A stretch of DNA of 64,000 nucleotides from Warburgia ugandensis (taxonomy: Eukaryota > Streptophyta > Magnoliopsida > Canellales > Canellaceae), in NCBI GenBank assembly GCA_035236585.1, contig CP141138.1:30949437-31013436 (forward strand). Reading direction: 5' to 3'. The position numbers and the translations under genes are program-made. Below the pieces are notes generated by a model. The model saw only the letters and a list, made by a program, of their open reading frames with translations, was not told the DNA's origin and did not search any database. Positions 1-12,100 of the stretch are shown here, in pieces (within the stretch, counting starts at the first letter, position 1; the number at the start of each line of letters is the position of its first letter).

Positions 1-1589
1 AAATAAATAAATAAATAAAGAACACCTATTTTTTGGCTTCAAAATGTCCAAAAAATAAAGACCTACAGATATTCAATACATGTAAAAGTTGGTACTTAAG
101 GCAATCTGATATATGAAGAACTTAATGATCAGTATAGATCATGCAATACCTTGGAAAAACAATGCTCGCCGTGCATTTTCATGCGTGTATAATGCAACCA
201 TGATGAGACCGATTCCATCGTATAATTTCTCCTCCCTCTTCACATGCCCATTGATGCAGGGCACTTCACTAGCATATACATAGGTAATGGCATTGGCCCA
301 AATCCATTTGACAGTGACAAAAATTTAAAGAAAAAATTCGATAAAACCCAGATTATCCTCGTGTGATAGCATTTTTATATTTAATTAATAATATTTGATT
401 TTGTGAAAGACAAAAGAATACTTGCCATAGTTAAGATTAAATAAAGGAAATCCAAAGAGATCATTAATGGACTAGATTTTCAGTCGCGTCAAAAACTTAG
501 CCCTCTCTCTCTTGTTCATACTTCTGAGGGTACTGTGAACGTAGGAGGAATGATGGTATCGTTTGCTGTGGTGAGCCTGACTTTTGCATGATGGGACTCG
601 CACATTGTTGATCTGAGTTGCCCTATCTGATTCCTAGGCCCTGTATTACTTGTATACCCAACTTCAAGGTTATTCATCCAATCCTAGCTCTTTCCGAAGT
701 AATAGCGATCGACGAGGCATAGAAATCAGATGGACAGGTCTAGTCTCTGATTTCTAGGGCTCATCATTCAAAAGTGGTGTGCACCACATAAAGCAGCTTT
801 CTGACATAGAAAGGATGGGAGTATTAACTGTGCAGTCTCACTCTAAACCTTCTATTGATGACCAACCACTTCCCAAGGCAAAAAAATGTAGAAATCCACA
901 AGAACAAGGGCAGCTAGTACCTTTACTACCAGAAATCGACATTGCCGACTCTATAAAGATGAAACCTCCGGATCTGCCGTTCTAACAACTGGACAAAATC
1001 GATTCATCCAAAACTCCGAAAGAAGACCTTAAAGAATCTAAGCTAACAGCGTGAAAGGATCCAGAGGCGGAGAACTGAACCGAATCAGTTCGTTTTGAGA
1101 TCCAAAAGCTAAAATTCTTTAAAATATGGACCGCTCACAGTCCATGAAGTGAGTTTTTTCTCCAAATAAGGAGAAATTGTCCGGATCTCTTCTTTCTCTT
1201 GAGGGTTTCGGGGAAGATTTGTTTACCCTATTTTCCGTTGCAGGGATGAAATCCTGGGGATTGGTTTTCTGGTCAGAAAGAAACTGAAGCTGGGAAAGAT
1301 TTGCTTTTCAAGTGAACCCAATCATTTATCTTATGAGTCCCACGCTAGAAAAGCTATGCCTGGAAAATTTGCTGGCGTTTAAGTAGTTTTAGCTTTTGAT
1401 ATTCGCATTATAAAATGGATGGAAATTTAAGGAAGTGAAAAGATAGGATCATCAGATAAATGAATACTTTTGAGGGATTGTCTAACAGGTTAGATGATAA
1501 AGAGCTCGGATCACCTGAAATATTATCTCCACCTGGTCTTTTTAGCTAGTGATGTCGTGCTTCCAGAACCTACTCCCATGTAAGCATGC
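1..1589. other. Intergenic, no gene recognised
   Basis: AT-rich DNA. One 68-codon open frame (779-985, plus) has no recognisable domain, and no splice-linked neighbours could be found. I see no RNA gene or complete repeat here. Confidence 0.5.
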
Positions 1590-1722
1590 CCTCTGCGGGT
1601 TCAAAATATGAAAACAGCCTCTTGCAAAATATAAGGTAAAACTGTATACTATTAACCCTTGTGATCCACCCCTTTCCCATCAACACATAAGCGGAAGCTT
1701 CATGCATTGGGGCTGCCTTTTT
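1590..1722 (+). mobile_element. Degenerate Au-like SINE (5' part damaged)
   Basis: From the B-box-like 'gcgggttcaaa' onward it follows the other SINE copies in the window: 'acagcctcttgcaaaat', an 'aacccttgtg' segment, 'ggaagcttcatgca', and the terminal 'ggggctgccttttt'. The A-box region is not recognisable, so the copy is truncated or badly mutated at its tRNA-related head. No target duplication was seen. Confidence 0.7.
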
Positions 1723-1796
1723 TGTTCTGGTGGCTAGAAAACTGGTTCCTGCCAGTATCAGCACCGTAGGCTACTTAAGAATATGTAGACAGAGAA

Positions 1797-2286
1797 TCCC
1801 TCTTAACTTAGTAGTTTGTCTATAAGCAACCCTGGAAATGTATTTGTTTTTGTGTATAGGGAGTCCCAATAGTTGAGATTTCTATTTGTTGTTTATCCTT
1901 CTCTAGAATTTCCCTCAAAACAAGGGAGAGTAGCTTGTGCCCTTTCTCTTTTAACAAAACCAATCAAAAGAAAGGAACAGAAAATGCATGTCTTCTTTAC
2001 CAAAAGGATCTGGGGCGTCTGGTCAAATTTGTCTAATTTTTTTTATCGTAGGGATTACGGACTCAATTTGAGAGATCTGAGCAGCATTCAAGCCTCCTAA
2101 GAGATGAACTCATGTTCGATGACATGAACTGATGCCACATTACTTCCCCTCACTTAACAGCCATTTTAACAGAAAAAATACTAGAGAAGGGTGGACAACA
2201 AATAGAAACCTGAGCTTCTGGGCCTCTACTAACAGGGGAAAGAAACTTTTGGTTTTACTTATAGACAAACTGCAAAGTTAAGGGAG
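1797..2286. mobile_element. Foldback MITE with long terminal inverted repeats
   Basis: The left end (1797-1831, containing 'agtttgtctataag') is inverted at the right end (2251-2286, containing 'cttatagacaaact'). A second inner pair, 1873-1906 against 2180-2215 ('ctatttgttgt' against 'acaacaaatag'), extends the arms to roughly 110 bp. The interior has no coding signal; open frames inside it are incidental. The superfamily is not assigned because no convincing target duplication was found. Confidence 0.6.
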
Positions 2287-2321
2287 TCATCACATTTCGA
2301 ACCCCAAACAAGAACTACACC

Positions 2322-2491
2322 AACGCCAGTCCCAAGTCCAGATGAAAAAGGAAGGTCTTGCATCAGGTGCCAATTGCCAAATAAGAAATTGAAGATGATT
2401 TTGTTATATCTTTCCTACTTGTAAATGAATATGCATTTGTATATTAGTTTGTAAGTGAAAATCATCTTTAGCTTTTTAAAAGTATGGCAAC
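2322..2491 (+). mobile_element. RTE LINE 5'-end fragment
   Basis: The segment 'agtcccaagtccagatgaa' followed by a 'ttgcatcaggtgcca' block and the 'tgaagatgatttt...aaaatcatcttta' hairpin unit matches, in inverted orientation, the 5' end of the full LINE at 21861-25308 (its 25140-25300 part). Similarity fades near 'tatggcaac' at 2491. It is probably a broken LINE end or a solo 5'-UTR unit. Confidence 0.55.
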
Positions 2492-2937
2492 TCTAACATG
2501 ACATGCATTTCATTAATAACAAGTATTGTCAGTACCACATTAGATATCGTATAAGCTTGGTTATGAAATGATATGCGACAGCAATAGCATATTCCAAGCT
2601 ATACATTTTATTTATAGAAACTAGAATTCAAGAAAAGGAAAGTGTGTAGATATCAATTGTTTGTAATAGGAATTTCTTTAAAAATACTGCTTTCTCTATC
2701 TGCGAGTACCATTATCAATTTATCATATGTTTAATGTATTTGTACTTTCCATTATACTAAGTAGTACCCCTCCTACTTTCAAGGGAAAGCATTGAATCCG
2801 TTTCCCTATTCGCAAGTAATGTAATTTACTTTGCTATCAAATATAGTTTGTTTTGACTCACCTTTTAGTTATAGAAACTACTATGTCAAATAACAAGAAA
2901 TGAGAGGACTCCTTTATATTTGCTTCCATATATCTTA

Positions 2938-2939
<2 letters not shown>

Positions 2940-3000
<61 letters not shown>
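2940..3000. repeat. (GA)n microsatellite, ~60 bp
   Basis: About 30 GA units, nearly uninterrupted. Confidence 0.95.
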
Positions 3001-3383
3001 CGGTTTTAATAATCGTATCCGCACTCCCACACCTTCGTATTAGGAGGAGAGAGACAAGTTTAATAACGGCCCCACAACTCTTAAACGACAGTTATCGTTA
3101 CTACATTTTAGGAATTAATCTAAATTAAGTACTTTATTTCCTATATTCTCTCATCTTCTTTCCTTCTTTTCCTCTCACTTCTTCTTCTTCAATGGGCGTT
3201 TAAGCATTAAAGTTTTAGATTTCTTGTGTGTGTGTGTGTATATATATCTCACTATTTGTTTCTGTTTTTATTACTTTCACATGAATAATTTTTCATGCCA
3301 CTAGCAATATCTAATTGACTTGTAAAAATAATTTCTAAAGAATATATAGTTTTCAAAGGAAATTTTTTTTATTTTGCTATTGA

Positions 3384-3589
3384 ACTCTTTCTAACTTGAA
3401 GTGGAGCCTTGGCACAATGGTAAAAGTTGTCATCTTGTGACATTGAGGTCACAAGTTCAAGGCGTGGAAACAATCTCTTGTAGAAAAACAAGGTAAGGAT
3501 GTGTACTATAGACCCTTGTGGTCTGTCCCTTCGCGTGACCTCGCCGGAGCTTTGTGCACTGGTGCTGCCCGTTTTACTCTCTCTAACTT
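3384..3589 (+). mobile_element. Au-like SINE with target-site duplication
   Basis: The tRNA-derived SINE body is 3398-3575. The head has A-box 'ttggcacaatgg' and a B-box region 'ggtcacaagttcaagg', followed by the Au body ('cccttgtggtc') and 'gtgctgcccgtttt' at the 3' end. Flanks 3384-3397 and 3576-3589 ('actctttctaactt' / 'actctctctaactt') match at 13 of 14 bases and are the target-site duplication. The head resembles tRNA only in its promoter boxes and is not a tRNA gene. Confidence 0.85.
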
Positions 3590-3984
3590 CCTAATGATAT
3601 AGAATGTTACTATATTTAAGAAAATCATTAAGATTTTGTACTCTCTCTCTATGCAAGTGCAGGGTCGTGCCTCTTTTGCTAGTACTATTTATAACAAGAA
3701 TTCCTCTACTTTTAATTTGTTAGACAGCTGAAACACGTTAAGTTTTTAGAGAAAAGTTTACTAAAGAATTATAATCATTATTGAACTCTATTTTGGTGTG
3801 GAGGTCTTCCATAAGAATTCGGAATCTATATATCCTATACCCTTATCATGCACCAGTGATCTTTGAATTTTTCAAACATTCACGTATTTTCTCGAGTGAT
3901 CTATTCTTCTTTTTCCTTTTCTTCTTCGACTCCTTTTCTCCTCTCTCATAGCACTATTACATTCATTCTTTTCCATAAATTCAG

Positions 3985-4290
3985 TCTATTAGTCATTCAT
4001 TGGTAGATTTAACCTCTTTTCTTCAGAAATTTTTGGCTAAAAAATCATCCAATTAGTAAATTAATTTTCTGTTTTAAGGCATAAAGTTTATCTCTGTTTT
4101 TGGTTATCGGATGTTGAAAGTTGGAGAGATCAAACGAATGCTTTGGGTCGGCATAAAGTGGGCATTTCAATCTAACTTTGTTCGTTGAATGCTGATCGCT
4201 CTTTACTAAGTTTCTTGACATTTTTTTCACATTTAGAGTCCTCCAACTCAACTGGTTTTCTGTTCATTCTTTGGTAATAATAAGACAATA
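3985..4290 (+). repeat. ~285 bp tandem-repeat unit, first copy
   Basis: It carries the block 'gttggagagatcaaacgaat', then 'cataaagtgggca', then 'gtcctccaactcaac'. The same blocks recur three times in tandem at 5574-6262. This copy is separated from the others by ~1.3 kb holding a SINE and an (AAT)n tract. Confidence 0.65.
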
Positions 4291-4621
4291 CAGTATCACA
4301 TCCACGACACAAGGAAGGAGAGGGGGAGCTCTGCAATTAATATTCCACAACAACTAAGAACTAACACCTATTTACAAATCATGCTCTCATCGCTATGGCC
4401 CAACTTTAGACATCGAGGAAATAAATGGATTAACTTTTTTTTAATCTCATCTCTCAATGAGATTCTTGTTAGCCAATCTCAGGAACCAACAGTAACTTTG
4501 GATGAGAAGGTGACTTCTGATCCAAAAACAGCCCTCCATCTTCCTACATGACTGAAACTGCAATCAATTTAAAGATAAATGGTAAACAAAAAGATTTTCT
4601 TTCTTGGACTGTAATATTCTG

Positions 4622-4765
4622 TCAAGGAGAAGGGCCCGAGTAGAAGGGTCTACAGTATGCAGCCTTACCTTGCATTTTTTGCAAGACTGTTTCCATACCT
4701 CAAACCCATAACCTCAAGGTCACACGACGACAACTCTACTGTGGACCCAAAGCTCACCTTCTATC
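4622..4765 (-). mobile_element. Au-like SINE, degenerate
   Basis: Read on the minus strand it runs from a mutated A box through 'tgtgaccttgaggttatggg' (B box), then 'gcaaggtaaggctgcatac' and 'agaccctt'. The last ~40 bp of the usual 3' end are lost or mutated. Confidence 0.75.
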
Positions 4766-5379
4766 AATGAATTCTACTATTTACGGGGAAAAAAAGAAGA
4801 AGCTAACTTCAGGAAGATCAGATGAATTGGGCAAATGAAGAAAAGGCAGGCCAATCAAGTCAAAACGAGGCGCCATACAAGTGTCATACTATGTGGTTGC
4901 GCACTCTATGATACCATCTTTCTAGGCAAAAGACCATGTTGAGCCAATTTTTCAGTTTTCCAAAGACCAAACAATTTATTACTTGGATCTCATGTCATGG
5001 TAAAAATGTATGGTTAGAAAGCTTAAGGACAGTGATATTAAGAAATGTACCAGATGTCCAAATATGAAGTCTTATACTAAATGAAAATCCAAATATCCAA
5101 CAGACAAAAATTTCATGTTAATTTAAATTTGGTTGTTGTAACTCAACCTACAAGTTAATTTATTTGAAAGAATTACATCACGAGCAATGCACGTGCACTC
5201 AAACTAGTACAAATAAAATAGACAAAATGCCTATTAGCCAGGTGGTTTTGCGAAAACAGGTGCTTCTTCCTTTGATCCTAGGTTGCGAGCTCGAGGTCAG
5301 CACCCTCCACACCACTAGAGGATGGATAAATGCATGAGAGTGTGTGAGTGGGTTTCTTTGCAATTGTTTGCTTGTACCA

Positions 5380-5380
5380 A

Positions 5381-5420
<40 letters not shown>
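5380..5420. repeat. (AAT)n microsatellite
   Basis: About 13 uninterrupted trinucleotide units. Apparent poly-Asn and poly-Leu proteins across it are artefacts. Confidence 0.95.
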
Positions 5421-5573
5421 GCCCTTCATTTGATGAAACAAAAAGATTTTCTTTTTTGGACTGTAATAATGTGTTCTTGACGTCCCATTCAAAAGCACCT
5501 GTCATACAATGCTCTCAGGGAGATGTTCTTTCTTGGACTATGTAACAAATGCCTCTCATTTTAGGCTTATTGT

Positions 5574-6262
5574 TGCTAATCTCTGTTTTGGATATCCGAA
5601 GTTGGAGAGATCAAACGAATGGTTTGGATCATCATAAGATGGGCATTACATCTAACTTTGTTTTTGGTCGTTGAATGCAGATCATGCTTTACTTAGTTCC
5701 TTGATATATATTTCTTTTCAATGCCAAAGTCCTCCAACTCAACCAGTTTTCTCATTCATCCATTGATAAGTTTAATCTTTGAATCCTTCAATTACTAAGT
5801 TAATCACTCCATTTGAGGCTCAGTGTTGCTAACTTCTGTTACTTCAGTTTAAATTTATACTCTGTTTTTTGGATATCCAAAGTTGGAGACTTCAAGCGAA
5901 TGATTTGAATCAGCATAAGTTGGGAACTTCAATCTGAATTTGCTTTGGGTGCATGAATGCAGGTCATTCTTTACTAAGTTCCTTGACATTTTTTATTTTT
6001 CAGTGCTAGTCCTCCAATTCAACCAGTTTTTTTATTCATTCATTGGTGAGTTTAATCTCTGTTGTTCAGAACATTTTTGTGAAAAAAAGAATCCTCAAAT
6101 TAGTTAGTTAAAGACCTACTGTTGCTAAACTTCAGTTTTCTTACCTTAAAGTTATACTCTGTTTTCAGATATCAGAAGTTGGAAAGATTAAACGAATGGT
6201 TTGGGTCAGCATAAGGTGGGCACTTCAATCTAACTTTGATTTGGTCATTGAAAGCATACCTC
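5574..6262 (+). repeat. ~285 bp tandem repeat, copies 2-4
   Basis: Three head-to-tail diverged units begin near 5574, 5860 and 6150 (the last partial). Each has 'tctgtttt', 'gatatc', '(a)gttgga', 'aacgaatg', 'cataag.tggg' and, in the first two, 'tcctccaa.tcaacc'. The spacing is 286-290 bp. No coding potential; the origin is unknown. Confidence 0.7.
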
Positions 6263-6865
6263 TTTATCTTTTCCACATATCTTCCAAATAGGCATACAAT
6301 CAAATGCATGCAAGTAATAAGACACTATGACATCCTTTTCTCTACCAATTCATAGTTAAAAAAGACACTATGGCATCAAAATTTGATTGATCTAAATCAT
6401 TCATGTAACAATTGCTTGTGGTCACCTACGATTAACTCGTGCTTTTTGTAATTAGTCATTGTTTTAATGCGTTTTAGGCAGACCATTTAACACATACTTC
6501 AGATCCATCCCATTCATCTATCAATAATCTACCATGATTACCAGTAAACTACCATGATTTGAGCCTTCCAAAACTGTGGGACCCTTTTGCACAAAAGAAC
6601 CTACCCATGAATAAGACATGGATAAGATTTCCCTATGATTAAGTCATGGTTTGTTTTTCTACGCTTACTAGGTGCAATTTGTGTGGTTGTTTACCAAAGG
6701 GATGGTTCTCAATGGATTACGTAGCTATCCATGGATGAGATTCACCTAGGAATAACTGATGCTATTTGCATTTGATAGCTGTTTTGGGGCTTTAAAGATT
6801 TCTATCATTTTGCAAATTTACCATATGAGATCAATAGCAAAGCATGAGGATACGTAGTAGATGGA

Positions 6866-6974
6866 GAAAAAGGGCAGCCCCAGTGCACAAAGCTCCCGCC
6901 TATGCGGGGTCCGGGGAAGGGGCGGGCCACAATGGCCTAAAGTAGGCAGCCTTACCTTGCATTTTTGCAAGAGG
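6866..6974 (-). mobile_element. Au-like SINE, 5'-truncated
   Basis: The minus-strand 3' half only: 'gcaaggtaaggctgcctac', the 'ccggaccccgcataggcggg' block, 'tgcactggggctgccctttt'. The tRNA-related head is missing; 'gcctcttgcaaaaatgc' is the first recognisable part. Confidence 0.8.
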
Positions 6975-7300
6975 CTAAAATAGGATCTTCCTGTTTAATC
7001 AACAAATGATATTGGAGTGTCTGATTTCTTTTTAACTCCTAAAAGAATTTATATGTAGCCAACCAATGTAAACATGGCTTAAATTTTAGCACTGTCCTTA
7101 ATTCTAATTTTGTTATTTTCCTTTACGATTCACTCTCTTAGCATTTGTATTGGCTCCAGCTATGTGTCCGCCCAACAACGCATGCCTTTTTACTAGTTGG
7201 TAAACAAATAGGGTCTGTAGAGTCATATTCTGTTTATGAAATCTGTCCGAACGATTTTGAGTGTGAGAGAGAGTCAAACCCTTGTTGGTAGTTTTTTATT

Positions 7301-7475
7301 AAAAAAGGGCAGCCCCGGTGCACAAAACTCCTGCCTATGTAGAGTCCGGGGAAGGGGTGTGTCACAATGGTCTAGAGTAGGCAGCCTTACCTTACATTTT
7401 TGCAAGAGGATAATTCCACGTTTTGAACCCGTGACCTCAAGGTCACATGACAACAACTTTTACCGTTGATTGAGA
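7301..7475 (-). mobile_element. Au-like SINE, near full length
   Basis: Minus-strand copy with 'caacggtaaaagttgttgtc' (A-box side), 'tgaggtcacgggttcaaa' (B box) and 3' end 'tgcaccggggctgccctttt'. The first bases of the A box are altered. No clear target duplication was found. Confidence 0.8.
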
Positions 7476-9099
7476 GGAAGAATTATCATTTTTTAGCATG
7501 CTTATATGCCTATTACTTTGAAGGGCATTATTCTACATTTCATCTACAAAGTTAATTCAATGGAGGCATGCACCCTTGGGACTAGTGGAAATTTTTATTT
7601 TATTTTTTTGAAGATGCAAATATCATTTTTTGAGCATAGTTATTTTAACATGCCCAATAGTCAAAGGTTAATATCATTAATTTTTACTAAAATTTAATCT
7701 AACGTTGGAAATGTACAGTGAGCTTATTTTTACCAAGAGTGATAAGAATACATGCTCAAGATGAAAGTATATAGCCCATTTTTCTATCCAAATGTAAAAC
7801 TTTTAATGCAAATCTAAGCTGTTCTTAATATTAGGAATTGCAGTCTCCAACTCAAATTTCACACCCAGTGAATGGCTTGAACATACATTTTAAAGTCACA
7901 AATTACAACCATCCATTTTTATTATTTTTTCAAAGACTCAAAACCAGTGATTAAGATCATCCAAATGCATTAATTTCTCATTACCAACCTTTTTGCATTC
8001 TAAATATGATGAACAGCTTAGATCTACTGGAAAAGCTCTACCTTGTATGGAGAAATGAATATGTACACTTTCCTCTTAGCTGCGTAACAATTATTCACAA
8101 ATAGTTCCAAGTAGAAGCTCTATTTACGATTAATCCTAATTTTTTCCATATATTTTTTTCTCTCCCTCAAGATGTTATTTCGTTCTCCGGTTACACCACT
8201 AAACCCTGGGGTACAAATATGTTCCCTAAAACCACCAATTTCAGTTTAATGCTGCAACTTTAAGTGAGAAGAACTTTATCCAATGCCTTCTCGTAAACCA
8301 TTTGCAAAGAGAGAACTGCCTGATGTTTGGGACAAGTGGGGAATAGCCCACCGATGATGGGTTTAGCAAGCAAATGGTTTTTTCACCACCAAAAATAATC
8401 CCAACCTATACTTTAGGCAAGTGGTGAAAGAATGAGGGATCAGGAAAGAGATCATCACATGCCCATCGTAGCAGGTAGCCCATTCTATACCTGCAAAAGT
8501 ACTAAAATCAACCAATGGATGAGACTTTGGGTATGAAGGACGATTGATGAGATGAAGGCTTTGGATCACCTCAGGATATGCACCCAAACTGTACTTGGGA
8601 CAATCTGTACCATATGAATGATCCATTGTGTTTACTGTTATTTGCATAGTGAGACAAACAGAAGATCAATTATGTAGCTAAAATAGCTCAAAGTATATTT
8701 AATTGGAATAAAGCAGGCATTTCAGAAGCAAACATTACAAAGGAACCAGAAGAAACCATCAAATGCAAAAGCATGATGCAGAATAAAGCCATACCTAGGC
8801 GCTAAGTGTGCAATCTCATATATTTGAGGGGTAACCATACAAGCAGAAGCCTTGAAGGCTGGCTGAACTCAAAGGCCGTGCTCCCAGCGTACATGACTCC
8901 AGCCAATATGCAGAGTGAAAAACCCGTATAAACTGGAACCTTTTGTAGCTCTGCACTATAAGCTTCTGCTTATTGCAATTTGCGATGGCCTTTTACACAT
9001 AAGTCTGCATGTCTTTCCGCTTAATGTGGGACTAGACTTTGAACCAGATGTAAAATTAGAGTGCCCTCCGTGTGACCAGAACAGCAAATGATAGTTGAT
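7476..9099. other. ERG 3' flank and intergenic DNA
   Basis: No gene was recognised. The part nearest the ERG stop codon (about 8700-9099) probably includes its 3' untranslated region on the minus strand, but I see no convincing AATAAA signal. An open frame at 8363-8647 (minus) has no recognisable domain. Confidence 0.4.
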
Positions 9100-9199
9100 T
9101 CATCTGTTTTTACTTCGAGCCACTCTAACCTGTAGAATGAGATGTACATCCCTCTTGAAAATAGCCCTCAACTCTTGATTGGCTTCCATTCCTATTCTC
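9100..9199 (-). CDS. ERG: ERG exon 8 (C-terminus and stop)
   Basis: Begins after 'tgcag', completes the Gly codon of the KH loop, encodes '[10 protein letters not shown]' and '[16 protein letters not shown]', and stops at TGA (9102-9100). Confidence 0.9.
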
Positions 9200-12100
9200 C
9201 TGCATTTAGCACATATTTAACAGGCAAATATGAAAACATCTTCAAGTGCAGGAAATAATATGAAGTAGAACAATGGCAGAAACGTAAACAATACTTGCTT
9301 AGGCACAAAAGGCAGCGAATGAAACTAGAGAAGCTATACTGACGTCTGATTGCATCCATGGTTAGGCATCTTCTCTAAAGCATTGACCAGACATCTCATG
9401 TCTTTCAAAGGCAAAAACCTCAAGTAATTAGGACAAAGCTCCCAAGGAAACCCAGTTGACTTCTAGTTGTATTCATTTACGTCAAATACATTCACATTTG
9501 ATAGATAGTTTGTAAGGAGATAGAAAGCCCAGTAACCAAGGCCCACCAAGAAAGCATTTATTGCAGCAGAAGCTAGGTCTCATGTCTCATTATTTAAGCT
9601 TTTTCTCTTTTCTTTTTCTTTTTTTTTTTTTAGTATGTAGAACACACACCCTTGAGTAGCTCGAGCCGGTAACCAAGTACCATGGGAGAGGACCTTGTGC
9701 CAATACACTAGAAGGTGTCCAAGATCTAGCATAATGACTGATGGAGGTGCATCAAAAGCAAGTCAGCCAATCTTTGATATCCTTAATGCTCCAACTTTCA
9801 TATAAAAGAAAACACCAGTTCTTCAAGATGTTACTGTCTTACTGATAAAGATTTCTCGCAAGGAAATCATTTTATCAAAAGGATCAGGCATGACAAGTTT
9901 TCATACATGCTTGAGCTTGCAAAACATTAATGATAAACGTACAAGGTCATATAAAGAGTGAATCATCTTCAGCTAGTGGGGACTATTTTATAGGATATAA
10001 CACAAAACAGGCAACAGCCTGATGAAGAAAAAAATAAAGCCACCATGCCACTAGCTTCAGAACTTCCAGCTCTTACTAGTTGCATGTCAAGAGAGAAGTG
10101 ATGGACAGGCTTCCAAGTAAAAACATGTACTAAAGAATAACAGATAAAGACAATAATAAACTTTATGAAAACTGAGAATCAATACCCTATTTTGGAGCCA
10201 TTCTTCCCCACAAGAATTCTTCGCTGACTATCTTTCTTAGTGATAAAATGTTGCTCCACTCTAAGGGAACCATCCCTCAATTCCTTCCATTCTATCAAAC
10301 GATGATCAATAGTATAGGGGATCTCCTGAAATGGGAAAATATGAGCAGTCTTCTCTAAAATTGAAAGCATATCTTATATGTAGAGCAACTAGTACCTGAT
10401 GAACTTGATCTAACAACTTCTCTCGGACAACCTCTAATGATATGCTCTTCATAACTTCTTCATTTAAGGAGGTCGGATCTTCGTCCCAGGGTCTCTTAAC
10501 TGCCTAAGTAACAAAGCATTGGCATACCAGAGTTAGGGAACAGTCTCATGCATTAAATAAAGTTGCAAGCATTTCAACAATGTCTTCTTAATGCAAACAG
10601 GTTCAGATTATGAAGTTTTCCTTGCAAAATTAGACAATATTAGGGTGTCCCTTATTATATTAGTAAGCCTTGGCGCAACGGTAAAAGTTGTCATCATGTG
10701 ACCTTGAGGTCACGGGTTCCAGACATGGAATCAACCTCTTGCAAAATGCAAGGTAAGGCTGCCTACTATACGCCCTTGTGGTCCGGCCCTTCCCCGGACC
10801 CCGCATAGGCGGGAGCTTCATGCACCAGGGCTGCCCTTTTTTATTATTATATTAGTAACTCTCATGGTGAGTGGTTTGAACTCCAGTCCACAACCTTTTG
10901 GCTGTGAAAGAGACAAAACTAACTTAAAGAAATCCTCATTGCAAACACAGCACCATCAAGATTATCATAAAGAAAAGTCAAAGTGAAACCAACTTAAAGG
11001 ATTTTACTTTCTAATGGTAATACCCAGCAAAAAAAGTGTAGATTCTCCTTATGATTGCAAAAGAGGACGAGGGTATTACTGAGAATATCTAAAAGGCGCA
11101 ACATACAATCACCAACATACATAGCAGATATCAGCCTACAATAATGTCAAACCTACTCAGTTCTGCAATCTTGAGTGGAAGTCAATGATATAAACAAACG
11201 AGTCTTGGAAAATGAAAGGAATGTTAGACATCAAATGCTGCAAGTGAAGTAATTAAGTTAAGAGCTGATATTCTTTGGAAAAGCTTGTGAAGGTTCTCTG
11301 AAGGGCGCTAAATTTTGAAGAGCTGTTTAGAAGTTTGACTACTTCACCTCGATTGTCATGCCATGTCGAACTTTCGCAGAATAAGAGAGGAATACAACTT
11401 AAATAAAATAAGTTAGTTGGGATAACACTTCAGCATCCTTTTGGTTATTGCCTTGTCCCGTACTTCCAGCACCAACCTAAGGAGCAGATATTAAATGGAG
11501 GTCTTGTTTTTAACAGGGCTGTCAGATTTTATTGTTAGAATAGATGTGGAATCATGAGAAAGTGCATGTGTCCACAATGAGTTTCCATATCGACTTTGTG
11601 AGTGAAGGTAAACAAAGAGAAAGACACTGAACTATCAACAATAACCTATGTTTCAATCAATGACGGTATAAAGACCAGGAATCAGGATAGAAATGAGTTT
11701 AGAATGTTGACCACATCCCTCGTATATGACTAACAAGGTCAAAGAGGCGAGGCATAAAGAATCACTCGATTTAGTTGATTGATCAACCATGTATGGTAGA
11801 TATAGAAGCCATTACCTCCTGGATCTCTCCACTCACATCATTCCACTTAGTTTCTTCACTTTCTACTGTCTCGATTTCATGTTCATTGGTCTTATCTCAC
11901 AAAATATCTTGGCAAAAATATAAAAGATGGAATAAAATACTGATGGTATATTAAAGCATAAATTATAAATCATAAACAAATGAATTTAGTGTCCATCCCA
12001 CTCTTCAGCAAGCTATAGCTCCAAGCAGGCTCACCTTCTCGAAGACCTGAACTATTCATAATCTTGTCTGCTTTCAGGATAAGACATGCACCAAAAATCT

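Noticed and set aside
779..985. 68-residue plus-strand open frame
   Set aside because: No domain recognised and no supporting splice partners; could be chance.
1873..2100. 75-residue plus-strand frame
   Set aside because: Starts inside the left arm of a foldback MITE.
5199..5545. Open frames with runs of Asn, Leu or Tyr
   Set aside because: Translations of the (AAT)n microsatellite on both strands.
8363..8647. 94-residue minus-strand frame downstream of ERG
   Set aside because: No domain recognised, and outside the ERG coding frame which stops at 9100.
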